Below, piece by piece: positions 34,071 to 45,862 of a DNA stretch of 64,000 nucleotides. Within the stretch, counting starts at the first letter, position 1; each line of letters starts with the position of its first letter. Under the pieces are notes generated by a model. It had not been told where the DNA came from and did not search any database. It was given only the letters and a program-made list of their open reading frames with translations. Source of the DNA: Pyronema omphalodes (lineage: Eukaryota > Ascomycota > Pezizomycetes > Pezizales > Pyronemataceae); contig JAJJXM010000023.1 in the NCBI GenBank assembly GCA_024516155.1, forward strand, positions 1 to 64,000. The letters run 5' to 3'. A program made the translations under genes and the position numbers.

Positions 34071-37000
34071 TTACTCCTTCTTCTTACCCGCCACATAAGC
34101 CTTAGCTCTAACCAACACCTCATTAACGCCCTTCTCATTGCCCAACTTCTCCTCAAACTCCTTCCACTTCTTAAACAACGCAGCAGCGGCTTTGGCAGTA
34201 CATTTCTCATCCGCCACCGCACGTTTAAACAATGCTCTAACCCCATCTGCCTGTACCTTTTCATCGTCGCCTCCGTGCTTCATTTCCATGTCGATGAAAA
34301 CATTCCAGATGTCCATACGCTTGTTGTATGCTCCAATCAAGTTCTCGAATAACGTACGACCACGCTCGGGGTCACCAGTACGGAACTCAAGCTGTGCAAA
34401 TCTGATGATTAAGTCGCGGTGAAGATCACGGGGGAGTGCTTGCAGGGCACGCTTAAGAAGCTCTCGTGCGGGAGATCGGTCATTGTTGGAGAGAAGGAAG
34501 TCGGCGTAGTTGATCCAGATTTTGGGGACTTGAGAGAATTTCTTAATCATAACTTTGAAGAGATCATCTGCTTTCTATGGGGTTGTTAGTGGCTGACAAA
34601 GAAAGGGGAAATTGTTTTGTTGACTTACGGTGGTCTTGCCGGACTGGATGTAGATGGAAGCCATGCGCTCGTGCATATCCTGAGAGTCGTTGTATTGAAC
34701 TGCACGCTTGAAGGTGGCCTCGAGGGTCTCGTCGTCGCCGTAGGCATTCTCCATGTTCAACAAAGCAACCCAGACATTACGACGTTCGCTGTCTTCCTTC
34801 TGGAGAATGGTTTTGATGGCACGCTCGGCAATTTCGCGAGCTTTCTCGACTTCACCGAGTTGAAGCTGGAAGGCCATGTATTGAATCCAAAGCTTGGAGT
34901 CGTTGGGCTCTCCAAGGACAAGACGCTCAAAGTCAGTAACACTTTGAGGCTCTCTGGATACCATGTCACCGGTAAGATCCTGCTTGATCTCGGACTTCTT
35001 CTTCTTCTTCTTGTTCTTCTTGTCGTCGTCTGATTCACCATCGGAATCCGCGGCGGTGGCCTTGGAGAAAATGTCGGAAGCAGTCCAGTCGAAACCTCCG
35101 GTGGAGATACCCTCGGCAGCGGGGGGAGCATCCTCCATCTCTACATCGTCGTCGGATTCCTCCTCATCCTCGTCCTCATCCTCGTCGATGTTAAGGTCCT
35201 TGACATGAGACAAGTCGACACCTCCATCGGACTCGGCATCATCGTCAGAGTCATCCTCCTTGTCATCAATGTCCATTCCACCATCCTCACTCTCGGGCTC
35301 ATCCTCAACAAAGTAAGAAGCCTTGAGTCCGAAAGAGATACGACGCTTCTCGGTGTCAATGGCGAGAATCTTGGCCTTGACAGGGTCACCCTCCTCGTAA
35401 AGCTTGGAGATGTCCTCGACCTTACGGTCAGCAATCTGAGAAACGTGGCAAAGACCAGAGACATTGGATCCATCGATGGCAACAAAGACTCCGTACTCTG
35501 CAACCTTCTTGATCTTTCCGGTGACGATCTGACCCTTGGTGAAGTCCTCGAGTCCGGACTGCTTCTCGGGAATCTTTCCGGAAATAGCGGAGGGTCTCAA
35601 AGACATCTGAATGTGACCGAGAGGGTAGTCAACGGCGATAATACGTCCCTCAACGACCTGGTCAACCTTGAACTTGGACTTCCACTCCTTCAAGAAAGAG
35701 TCGGACAAGTCAGAGACCTTGACCCAGGCAGTAACGTTGTTTCCAAGAGTAACGAACAATCCCTTGTCAGAGACGTTCTTGACGAATCCACGACGGAGCT
35801 CACGGTCCTGGACATCTCTAATGACATTGACCTCGGCGTCCTTGACGGGAAGGTCAGAGTTAAGAACCTTGGAAGGTCTGGTGGACAAAGAAACACGCTT
35901 GTTAGACTTGTCGACATCCAAGACACAGACACGGATAATCTCATTCTTCTCAAAGTTAGAGACCTTAGCTTGGGTGAAGTCATCGGCAATGTCAACCAAG
36001 TTGACACTTCCGACAACAGAGTCGCTCAACTGGACAAGAACGGAACGGTCCAGGATTTTGGTAACACGTCCGGCAAGAACCATTCCCTTGCTGAGAGAGT
36101 CAATGTCCAAAGGCTTTCCAGTGGTACGCTTAGCCGAAAGGTCAAGCTTTCCATGGGCGGCGTCAACGTTGATAACAGTGACCTTGAGAGCCTTTCCAGC
36201 GGGGAAGTGCTTCTCGACATCCTTGAGCTGAGCAACGTCGTCGGAGAGATCGAGAAGACGGACACGTCCACGAATGTCGGGGGAGATGTTGACCCAGGCA
36301 CACTCCTCGGTGATGTTGTTGACGAAAGCGATCCAGGTGGAGCCAGCAGTGATCTTCTCCAAAGTAAGAGCCTCCTCAACATCCTGGGACTTGAGTGCAC
36401 TGGGCTTAGCAGTAAGCTCAAAGATGGGGGTCTTGTTGCTGGATGTTCTGTGGGAAATGGCCAAAAATCTGTGGTTACGAGCATCGTGAAGTCCAACAAC
36501 CTTGACATCGATAATGTCTCCCTTCTTGTACTCCTTGAGGGGAGCCTTCTTGTTCTTGATGTCGTTGAAAGAGTCAAAAACCTGGGAAACATCAACACGT
36601 CCCTGAATACCGTCGGCAAGCTGGACGTTGATCTGAGTCTCCTGGACGGAAATGATCTTGGCCTTGGTGAGCTTTCCGGGCTGGTAGTCGTCGACGGTCT
36701 TGGAAACACCGTCAACAGGGTTGATGGCATTCAAAGGAACAGGCTTTTCTCCGTCGGTCTTTTCCTTGGGAGCCTGAGGAGGCTTCAAGTCAACCAAGAA
36801 GCGCTGGTCCTCCATATCAACGGCATAGACACGAGCCTCGACAGACTGGAATTTGTTGTAACCAAAGTTGGAGAGAACGGCCTTCTCAATGGGAATGGAT
36901 CCCTTGAGAGCGAGACCAACAAGCCCACCGGGGAAGCCAACGAAAGCTCCCATAGAGGCAGTGTTCTTGATCCATCCCTTGAGAACGGCACCCTCGTTAA

Positions 37001-39597
37001 TCTGCTCGAAGCTGTGAACAATAGTCTTGTCCTTTGCAGCGGCAACGAGCGAGGGTTTAGCAGACAAGTGAATCATGCGGCGTAAGTTGTTCTTATCGAT
37101 GATGACCAGGTCAGTGAGCTTCTGTCCAGCGCGGAGCTTGCGGAAAGCATTGGTGTTCTTCTCCTGGGATCCATCGGTGAGGTGTCCAATAATGACAACA
37201 CCCTTCAACCCGGTAGCTCCAACGTCCTCTAACTCGACAATGATGTCGTCGTTGGACTTCTCAGTAATCTTTCCAGAGACAAGTTGTCCAACCTTCAAGT
37301 TGGCTAAAGCGGTCTTTTGAGCATCTCCGAAAGAACCGGGGTCCTTGCAAGAAACACGCATCTTCCTCTCCTCGGCATCAGTGCTCAAGACATGGACGGT
37401 GAGTGACTGTCCAACGGTAAAGTGCTGAGCGGGGTTCTGAATGTAAGCCTCAGACATCTCAGAGACGGGCAAGAAAGCAGAAACTCCAGCGTAGAACTTG
37501 ACGACGGCTCCGTGGGCGAGGACGCTGACAAGAGTTCCGACAGACTGCATACCGGGCTCAACGTCGTAAGAGGCGATAACGGGAAGGTCAGAGTTGACCA
37601 AAGTCTTCTTCAAGGTCAAGCGGACCTTGCGCTTCTGGGGGTTAGTAGCCAAAACTCTGGCCTTGACCTCCATTCCGATTCTGAACTTCTTCTCGGGATG
37701 CTTCAACTTGGTGTCGGCAAGGTGGGCCTCCTCAACAATTCCGCTGATTCCATCGGCAATGGTGATAATTACACCACCACGCTCCAAAATCCTTTCAATC
37801 TTTCCCTTGATGATTGATCCAATCTTGACGTCCTCAACTCTCAAGTAGGGCTGCTCCAAGACACGCTTCTCCATGCTAAGCAAGAAGAGACCATCCATAG
37901 GGTTGTATCCAAGAACTCTGGCAGCGTGGGTAGCTCCGATCTTGTAAGCACCGGTGGTCTTCTCCAAGCTCTCAATCTTCTCCTCACTGGAAATACGAGA
38001 AATGTGAACGAATCCGGGAACACCCTCAACACCGGTGTCGACAAAGAGACCAAGGCCGGTGTCAGATCCGATAATCTTAGCCTGGTCGATGATGGTACCA
38101 ATAGGAAGAGCGTTGAGAGGGTGGTTCTCGGCGGCAGGGGTGAATGAGAGGACGTGGGGGAGAATCGAGAATCCGACCTTCTTGGTCTCGGCATTGGGGT
38201 AAAGGGTAGTGATTCTGGCTTTGATCTATTGTAAAAAATAGAGTTAGCGAATCTCTCGGTAATTCCATAGCTTGTATCTTTCTCACCTTATTTCCAACCT
38301 TTACTTTCTCTGCCAATGCAGTCTGGTCCCATCCAGCAACGTGGAAGAAGTCTCCGACGGCATCCAACATTCCCATGATAGTTCCGACAACACCTCCGTT
38401 CTTTCCAACGTCAGTAACCAAAACCTCAACTCCTGTTCCGGGAAGGAATGCGTCGACAGTGTTGGCCTGGCTAAGCCACCAGGATGCCTTTCCTCCCGCA
38501 AGCTTTCCCTTCTTGCTGAACTTCTGCTCAATATCGGCAGAGAGCTTGACAATCTTTCCGTTGGAAGAAGTACCAGTAACGGTGCAGAACATGACCTGTC
38601 CCTCCTTGACATCGGCGATCTTAAGACCAGCTCCGAGCTCCTTTGATGAAAGGAAACCCTTGAGCTCTCCCTCCATTCCGAGGTCCATGACTAAACCGTG
38701 GTCCTCCACTGACACGACCGAAGCCTGGACAGTGGTTCCAACAATCAAATCGGAGGTGGCAAGTCCGGTATTGGCCTTCTCGGGGAAAATAGACAGTTCT
38801 ATCCGCTTTTTCGTTTTTGATGCAACCTTCTCTCCCTTAGGTCCCTTCTTCTCAACCTCTTCCTTGGAATGAAGAACGTATGCTCTCAAGTACTGGCCCA
38901 CTCTGAACATGCTGTCAAGCTTAACGTCGTCGGTCTCGGGCTTCTCGGCATCTTCGGCCTCGTCGTCGTCCTCGTCGTCAGACTCCTGTGTCATGGCTTC
39001 GATACGCTCGTTGACCTTGCTGGAGATTTGTGTAATAGGAATGAATCCTACAAGGTTATTTGGTAACGAAAGAGTAATGTCCATGCTGTTGATCTTCTCA
39101 ATGCATCCCAATACCAATGTTCCGGGAACAAGTTTCTATCATCGCGCATCAGCTCTGCTCCGCGTTCATAGCAATTCGAAAGAACAAACCTTGTAGCTCA
39201 GTCCCTCAACCTTAGGTCCAGTCTCCTTCTTCTCTTTGGGCTCGGAGGTCTTTCCTCCCTTCTTGTCATTACGTTTTAACTTCTTCTTAGGCTTCTGTGA
39301 ATCTCCGGTGAGAGCGCCAGCCGCCGCAGCACCTCCGGCCTCGAACAGAACATCTCTCATAGCTTCATTGTGAACCTCCTTGAACTCCAAGGGAGTAAGC
39401 GCCGAAGCTCCACCACGGGGGAAAGAGGATTCCTCCTCCCTAACAGCCTTCAAAGTCGAGGAGACGGGCTTTGATGGCGCATCTCCAGAAGGCTTAATTC
39501 GTTTATTTGAGCTGTCGGAATCCGATTTTGTGAAAGGTTTCGATTTTGTCGTCGAGGCCGACTCTTGGGGCCTCTTCCTCTTATTTTCGTAGGCCAT
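34071..39597 (-). CDS. RRP5: rRNA biogenesis protein Rrp5 (S1 and HAT repeats)
   Basis: Model: complement(join(34071..34574, 34629..38225, 38287..39135, 39190..39597)), 1785 aa, typical of Rrp5. All exon joins are phase 0 (donors GTTTGT, GTGAGA, GTAAGT). The N-terminal roughly 135 residues are basic and disordered. The centre is a long array of S1 RNA-binding repeats, seen as recurring G..V.G.V...-h.hVsDLSD blocks (for example [21 protein letters not shown]). An acidic linker ([23 protein letters not shown]) follows at about residues 1330-1400. The C-terminal roughly 300 residues are HAT repeats ([33 protein letters not shown]). Rrp5 is a nucleolar factor needed for both 18S and 5.8S processing (established). 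A 626-aa open frame on the opposite strand is a codon-bias shadow. TCACGTG occurs 184 bp upstream of the start. Confidence 0.95.
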
Positions 39598-40938
39598 TGT
39601 GGTGGGTGTGAATGTAGGAGGAAGGGTGTTAAGAGCGCGGCGACAGAGTTTGGAACTTTTTGTTGCTCTGCTCGCTTCGCTTTTTTTTCGCCAGGGATGC
39701 GCCGGCCTTGACGCGCTACTCAAGGTGCGAAGCAGTCTTACGCTTTGCGCCTTAGTGCAAGCCTAACCAGATACTCCGAGTCACGTGTCATAAAATTAAT
39801 TGCGTTGTTATTTTACCCACCCACAGATAGGAATAAATGGGTCTGAAATGTTCTATCAAATTTTCGTTAAAAAAAATTGTGTTGCATAATAAGCCTTTAA
39901 AATGACGACTACATATGTAAATTTTTGGCCGCGAGGCCCGAATCGTTTACGGACCAAACCTATCATCACACGGCTCTGGGAAATTGTGACATACTTAGAC
40001 CATGAGATAAATAATCATAATAACGTGGCTGTTATGACAAAAAAAAATCATCAATAGAAATCCCACTCAACCCCTCGGTAAACTTAAGCAATTTAACGTA
40101 CCAAAAACAATCTACATGTATATTGAAAGCAGCACGCAAGAGACAAGTAGACGTATGATAGAGCTCAGGAATACCCTATTCAGTTCCACTGTTACGAAGT
40201 CCCATCATCAAGATGCACTGTTTGAGAATGATCAATCTTCGACTAATACACTACGAAGCCGCCTCGAATGACCATCAACAAGATCAAAATTTCTGTAGAA
40301 TGTGTGGGCAAAAATGCTGGAGATTTGAGTAAAATACTTAGTTCATTAGCAGTCATTTCGGAAACCATTTGTACCCAGATAAATACGCGTATACTCGAAA
40401 TATTGGCTGGGACAAAAGTACATGCTTCAATATGCAATAGCCCAGGAAATCTTTGAATTTTGTATAATTTTGGGATATGCCATAAAAACATTATTTTTAT
40501 TTTTGTGAGCCGAAGCCTGACTGGCCATGCCATGTCATAATTGAAACCTATAAGAATTTTAATATGGGCCTGAATGTTGAGATTTCGAGGTGCGAAGAAT
40601 ACTGCAAGCAATATACTTTTGGTCCTGATATCCTAAATTCTTCTCTGGATAATAATCATCGCATCTCTCATTAAAATATACACCAGGATAACTAAGTGGC
40701 TCTTTACATTCCTTCCTTTATCCTGCTAGTTGTCTACAAATCCGACCACTACCGGGATTGTTGGTTGTAGGTATTCTCGACCGGCATTATTATCACCAGC
40801 CTCACCCAGACAAGCCACGCGCTTACGCCACCACACCGAGACAGGGATCCACTGCACCTTCGTAGAAATCCGCGCATCGTTTAGATCTTAGTTTTCACAA
40901 CACCCCTCCAACCGCCGCAGCCCCGCCAAAACACCACG
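39598..40938. other. Intergenic between divergent RRP5 and the Hsp40 gene
   Basis: About 1.3 kb, AT-rich in the centre. No coding sequence is convincing. The 3' part must be 5' UTR and promoter of the Hsp40 gene, whose first exon is non-coding apart from the A of its ATG. Confidence 0.6.
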
Positions 40939-42556
40939 AGTAAACTCTCCAAAGCTCCGAATTTTTCTAGAAATCAAACTAATACGGAAACCCAGTGAAC
41001 GGATCTTCAGAGTCAATAGACCTTTACGAGGTCCTTGGAATTTCTCGTAGTGCCTCCAAAGCTGAGATCAAGAAGGCCTACCACAAGGTTTGTGATTACT
41101 TTGTCACGCAGCTGGAGGGGGGAAGTTTGGGTGATACGTTGAGGACAGAAAAGCTGACACACTATAAATATAGGCGGCACTTTCTTCCCACCCCGACAAG
41201 GTCCCCGAGGCCCAGAGAGAGGAGGCAGAGGTTACTTTCAAAGCTGTTTCCCAGGCCTATGAAATTCTCTACGATGGTCGGCTACCCACACCACTCCATG
41301 GCCCAGGCCGACACGGCAAGCCATGAGGAGTCGTAAGCTGACACAACGACAGAGGACACCAGGGCACGTTACGATCAGTTCGGTATGGCTGCGTTCGAAA
41401 AGGGCGGTTCTTCCGGAATGGACGCTGGTGTAGACCTTGACGATATCTTGGCACAGATGTTTGGAGGTATGGGAGGCATGGGAGGAATGGGTGGTATGCC
41501 TGGAATGGGTGGTATGGGAGGAATGCCGGGTATGGGTGGACGTGGCCCTCAACGCAGACAACGCGGCCGTGATGTCGTTCAACAGTATGAGGTCAGCTTG
41601 GAGGACTTGTACAAGGGAAAGACCGTCAAGCTCAGCTCTACCAGGAACAAGCTCTGCGGTGCCTGTGAAGGGTGAGTATGGGTTGTTCAAGCTTCCAGGT
41701 GTTAGGCTGACAAATACGCAGTGTTGGAGGAAAAGCAGGAACCAAGCCCAAGAAGTGTGCTACCTGCGACGGACGTGGATGGAACCAAACTCTTCGCCAG
41801 GTCGGACCGGGACTCGTTACCCAGGAAAATGTCAACTGTGGAAACTGTAAAGCTACTGGAAAGGTCTTCCGTGAGAAGGATAGATGCAAGAAGTGCAAGG
41901 GTGACTGCGTCACTGAGGAGAAGAAGGTGTTGGAGGTCTACATTCCCCGCGGCTCTAAGGAAGGCGATAAAATTGTTCTTGAGGGAGAAGCAGACGAGCA
42001 ACCCGGATACGACACTGGAGATATTGTCTTTGTGCTGGAGGAGAAGGAGCACGAGGTCTTCTCTCGTGCCGGAGCCGACCTTATGGCCACCTTGAAGGTT
42101 GACTTGGTTGAGACTTTGACTGGTTTCAGCAGAGTTGTTCTTAAGCACCTTGATGGTAGGGGTATTCAGTTGACACACCCGGTCGGCGAGATCTTAAAAC
42201 CTGGTCAGACCATCAAGATCCCTGGAGAGGGTATGCCTCACAAGAAGGGTGAGGGCAGGGGTGATCTATACCTTGCTGTTCAGATTCAATTCCCAGAGAA
42301 CGGCTGGTCACCAGATGTGGAGGCCATCCGTAAGGTACTACCAGTTGCTAGGCCGGAAGTCATTACCGGCGAGCCTATTGATGAGCTTGACTACATTCGT
42401 GAAGCAAATATTGAGGACGTAAGTATTTTTCCTGGTTATATCTGTGACTATTCTAACAGCATTGATCTACAGTTCGGTGGCGATGATGCCAGCTGGGAGG
42501 ACGAGGACGACGAGGACGACGAGGAGGGTGATGGACCTCAGTGTGCTCAGCAGTAA
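40939..42556 (+). CDS. XDJ1: Type I (DnaJA) Hsp40 co-chaperone, Xdj1-like, with CaaX end
   Basis: Model: join(40939, 40996..41087, 41174..41276, 41353..41671, 41722..42418, 42473..42556), 431 aa. The J-domain carries LYEVLGISRSASKAEIKKAYHK and HPDK. A Gly/Met-rich segment (GGMGGM repeats) follows. Then come four CxxCxG-type zinc repeats (CGACEG, CATCDGRG, CGNCKATG, CKKCKG) and the C-terminal substrate-binding domains. It ends in an acidic stretch and CAQQ, a CaaX farnesylation signal as in Ydj1-type proteins. It stimulates Hsp70 ATPase and presents clients (family). The frame has no ATG at its 5' end. Splicing of a 56-nt intron (GTAAAC...ACTAAT...CCCAG) joins an A to TG and makes the start codon. 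The last intron (54 nt) is in-frame and stop-free. The SHPDKVPEAQREEAE loop suggests Xdj1 rather than Ydj1. Confidence 0.88.
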
Positions 42557-43348
42557 TTTATCTACGGCTTGCGATACATATTTTCCCTCTACCCTTGGGC
42601 ATACTTTGCTATAGACGGCGGATAAATGTTTGGGATTCACATTGGGGAAACATGTTTTTATGTTCTGGCGTTGGTTTGGTTACATTTCTGAATGTTTTTT
42701 TTATCGCTGAAAGATTCTGCAACGGTTAAAGAAAAGTTTGTATAAGTTTGTTGATTATTAGGGATGTCTATTGGGATGAATGGCTGTTGTGGTTGCATCA
42801 AAAAATAAAGTTGTTGTTCTACAAATAAATAATCTATTCTGGTTCTAACAAAAAAGTTATGAAGCGCGTTACAAGCACCGAAGCTGCGCAATCTATTCTG
42901 CTTATGGTACCTGATCCATACTCCGCGCTTATATACATTTATCTCCTTCAACCGTGATTGGATTTTAGAGCTCGGTGTGACCTTTGCGTTTCATGATGTT
43001 TCAAATACCATAGCTTACCATCCGCCAGCCCTCCATACCAATACCATAGATAGTGAGTGACGCCAGTCGAAGCTCAGCTGTGTCCTCTCCGCTCAGATTT
43101 GACCTCTAAACCTCTGAACCTCTGAACCTCGAGCATCGCAACATCAACCCCTCTTTCCTTTCAGCTTAACCCCACCTTCCTTTATTTTCTTGGTTCTCCC
43201 GTGCTTCACTCTAAATCGAAGCTCTTTGTTCATCCTCCGCCGATCACCCGACTACTTACTCTAAAGCTACGTTCGCAACTTTAAAGCCTGTCACCTCCGC
43301 GCGCGATCTCCTAGGCCGTTTTGTCTGTCACCAAGACGAGGCGGCGGC
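42557..43348. other. Intergenic, no gene seen
   Basis: This holds the Hsp40 3' end and the promoter of the Sec2-domain gene. A pyrimidine-rich leader with a CCTCTGAACCTCTGAACCTC direct repeat lies near 43113-43130. No coding sequence is seen. Confidence 0.6.
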
Positions 43349-44202
43349 ATGTCTGACATCACCACAACTATCATCTCAACAGAAGACGCAGATATTGTCG
43401 CTCCCGTCGCATGTCTCAGTTGCGGGAGATCCCTGGGTGTTACGTGCGCAGCGAACTCAGTGAGCTCGTCGAGTGGTGCGAGTACGGCGAATGAAGCCGC
43501 AGGCGGCTCAGGCACAGATGCAGACTCGGAACACAAGAAACGTATTCTCGAGCTCGAAGCTGAAGTGAAGCTTTTGAACGATAAAGTGTGTGCAGCTGGT
43601 ACGATCTCTTCATATTCCCTTTTTCCAGATATCCCACATACTTACTTTCCCTCCCACTTGAGAGCTAACTTTGTACTGACACTTATTTACGCTTACCTTC
43701 ACGAACAGAAAACAAGCTTCTATCCCAAGATTCAGAGCTTCGTCGCCTTCGTCCCTCCTCCTCTAACGGCCTCTCCCCACGAACCCCGACGTTTCCTACC
43801 ACCCCTGAACGCGCTCCTAGCCCTGCTAGTAGAGGAAAAATCAGCAGCTTCTTATTCCCCTCGCGTTCGGGACATCCTCCAGCAAATGGACCCAGCGGAC
43901 CCCCGTCACCTCCACCAGATTGTATACCTGAAGAGCTAGCCAGGGAACGAAGTCTGAGGAAGGAGGCGGAGGATAGGTTACAGGAGGTTACGAATGAACT
44001 CGAGGAGTTATCTGCGAGCTTATTCCAAGAGGCAAACCAAATGGTAGCTGAGGAAAGAAGAATGAGGAGTAGATTGGAGGATAGAGTTGCGGTTTTGGAG
44101 AAAAGGGATGAGGAAAAGAGAGAACGCCTTGGAGTGCTCGAGCAGGCAGTGGATAGGATTTCAAGGGTGAGGGAGATGTTGACGGGAGCGGTTACCGGGT
44201 AG
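43349..44202 (+). CDS. Sec2-type Rab GEF domain protein (small)
   Basis: Model: join(43349..43598, 43709..44202), 247 aa. The start MSDITTTIISTED opens the frame. A CLSCGRSLGVTC Cys pair follows at about residues 23-34. Coiled coil surrounds the intron (LELEAEVKLLNDK, then ENKLLSQDSELRRLRP). A Pro/Ser-rich linker leads to a C-terminal coiled coil. This contains LEELSASLFQEANQMVAEER, the signature of the Sec2/Rabin GEF domain that activates Sec4/Rab8 in exocytosis (family knowledge). It is much shorter than yeast Sec2. It could be a second small GEF-like paralogue, or the gene may extend beyond my model. The 110-nt intron has donor GTACGA and acceptor AACAG. Confidence 0.75.
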
Positions 44203-44674
44203 GATGGGATAAAATTGGCGTTTGTTTAAGGGCCCTTGTTTGAGGGTTTGGTTTTGCTTGCTGCTAAGGCTTTCGTTTATGGAGTTGGTTTCACATGGCG
44301 TCGGCGGAACTTTGGTTTATGCTCGAGTGGAATTTGTTTTCAAAGGCGCGTTTTTCTTGCGCCGGCTTGGTTGTTTAGATAGAATCCTTAATTGCACACG
44401 TGCTATGATGAAGAATTGCTACGGTTTAGATGCATGTAACAGTAATTAAAATCCATGACGTCATGAGCACTTGGCGCGTTTTTGTTGCCCTCGTGTTGCG
44501 CCGGTTTTGTCATGATTGGATTACAACGAAAATCACTCGACTACACAAAAGTGATTGTTTCAATATTTAACTTATTCAAATGCGCCGAACGCAAAATATA
44601 TACAGGTATTCAAACGTCATAAGTTTCGTAACTCCAACATCCATCTCCGAACTCCAACATTAACCGCCTAATAT
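44203..44674. other. Intergenic, no gene seen
   Basis: Converging 3' ends of the Sec2-domain gene and cyanase. No features beyond UTR-like sequence. Confidence 0.6.
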
Positions 44675-45328
44675 TTAGAAACGGGAGAAAGGCAACCTAA
44701 GAACACATGAGTATTAGCTTCATCATTCTTCTCACCGCATCTCCTCGGAACTCTCAATGCAAAAAACCAGGAAGTAGGAATACATACCACTTTCCGCGGA
44801 GAGTGATAACAGCCCAAGAGTTTCCCTGCTCATCAACCTCCTTCTCGACCTTGGTAGAGAAAGCAATGGCAGACATAATTCCATCTCCAAACTTCTCGTT
44901 CATGACCGCCTTGTAGGCCATTCCGTAGTTCTGGACAATCTCGTACAAACGGTAGATGAGAGGCTCACGAGGAGGCATCTCAGTCAAGTGACCACGGTTG
45001 GGGAAGGTGTCGCAAAGCTCAGCGCGGATGGTCTCCTCGGAGACTCCAAGGGCCTGGGAAAGAGCGGTGACATCCTCGGCGGAAGCACGAGCCTGTCCGT
45101 AGAAAAGGGCAGCGACGGCAACCTCGTCACGTCCGAGCTTCTCTCCAAGCTGGGCAAAGGAGAGGGAGGAGGCCTTCTTGGCGGCGAAGAGGGTAGAGGT
45201 GATGGCGGGAGAAGGAGCAGACTGTTGAGTAGAAACAGCTGTGGTTAGCCAGGTACCAAACACAAGCACGGAAAGAGTAGCTGGGTAAGGTGGAATCAGC
45301 CACAGTTGAGTAGGATAATAGTTACCAT
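44675..45328 (-). CDS. CYN1: Cyanate hydratase (cyanase)
   Basis: Model: complement(join(44675..44696, 44788..45221, 45326..45328)), 152 aa, normal for cyanase. It converts cyanate and bicarbonate to ammonia and carbon dioxide. The N-terminal half is helix-turn-helix-like ([19 protein letters not shown]). The C-terminal catalytic half has [11 protein letters not shown] and FGDGIMSAI, containing the Arg, Glu and Ser of the active site, and ends GKWLPFSRF. The first coding exon is only the ATG; the 104-nt intron begins GTAACT and ends CAACAG. A second possible acceptor (CTAACCACAG at about 45239) would not keep frame from ATG. The last exon is 22 nt, joined by a 91-nt intron (GTATGT...TTAG) that splits the Trp codon. 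Confidence 0.92.
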
Positions 45329-45862
45329 TTTGTATGATATGATGCGATTTCGTGAATGAGATGAGATTTCAAAGGTTGCGAAGAGCTGGAGCTTTAAGGT
45401 TAATGGTAATTCTTACGCTAGAGATAATTGGGAGGAGGGGTAGGTAGATCACCGGGGAACTATCGGTTCAACAACGGATCAATGGGAATTCCTTGTAATT
45501 GCTTTTGGGCGTCATAGACGGGCATTGCCGATACCCGATGGATGCCATCGCGTAATCTTGAGTGTGAGTGCTGCTGAATGTAGTGGACGGAGTTGGGATG
45601 TGGTGGGGTGGGCGATACATTATAGGTCACTCGATTAACGATGATGAGCTTCATAGGGAGCTTTCCATGATGGTTTTGACAGGGGTTGAAGGATCGAAGA
45701 TGATCTACATCGTGGCAACGATAGATTACATATCGAGGTTTAGCAGGAACTTTTACAGCTGTGTTCAACGGAATATTTGCTTCAAGACCAGGGGTTTGGA
45801 CACTTGGTAAAGATTCCAGGTTTGCAAGTTTTAGCAAGTGAGTTTCGGCCAACAGATTATTA
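45329..45862. other. Intergenic; contains an unrecognised minus-strand open frame
   Basis: An open frame (45460-45873, minus, up to 137 codons) begins inside the neighbouring inverted-repeat element. I do not recognise it and it has no clear start of its own. The rest is the cyanase promoter. Confidence 0.4.

Noticed and set aside
35205..37085. 626-codon open frame on the plus strand
   Set aside because: It is exactly antisense to the central S1-repeat part of RRP5, has a repetitive Leu/Val/Asn/Asp-rich composition mirroring RRP5 codon use, and shows no domain.
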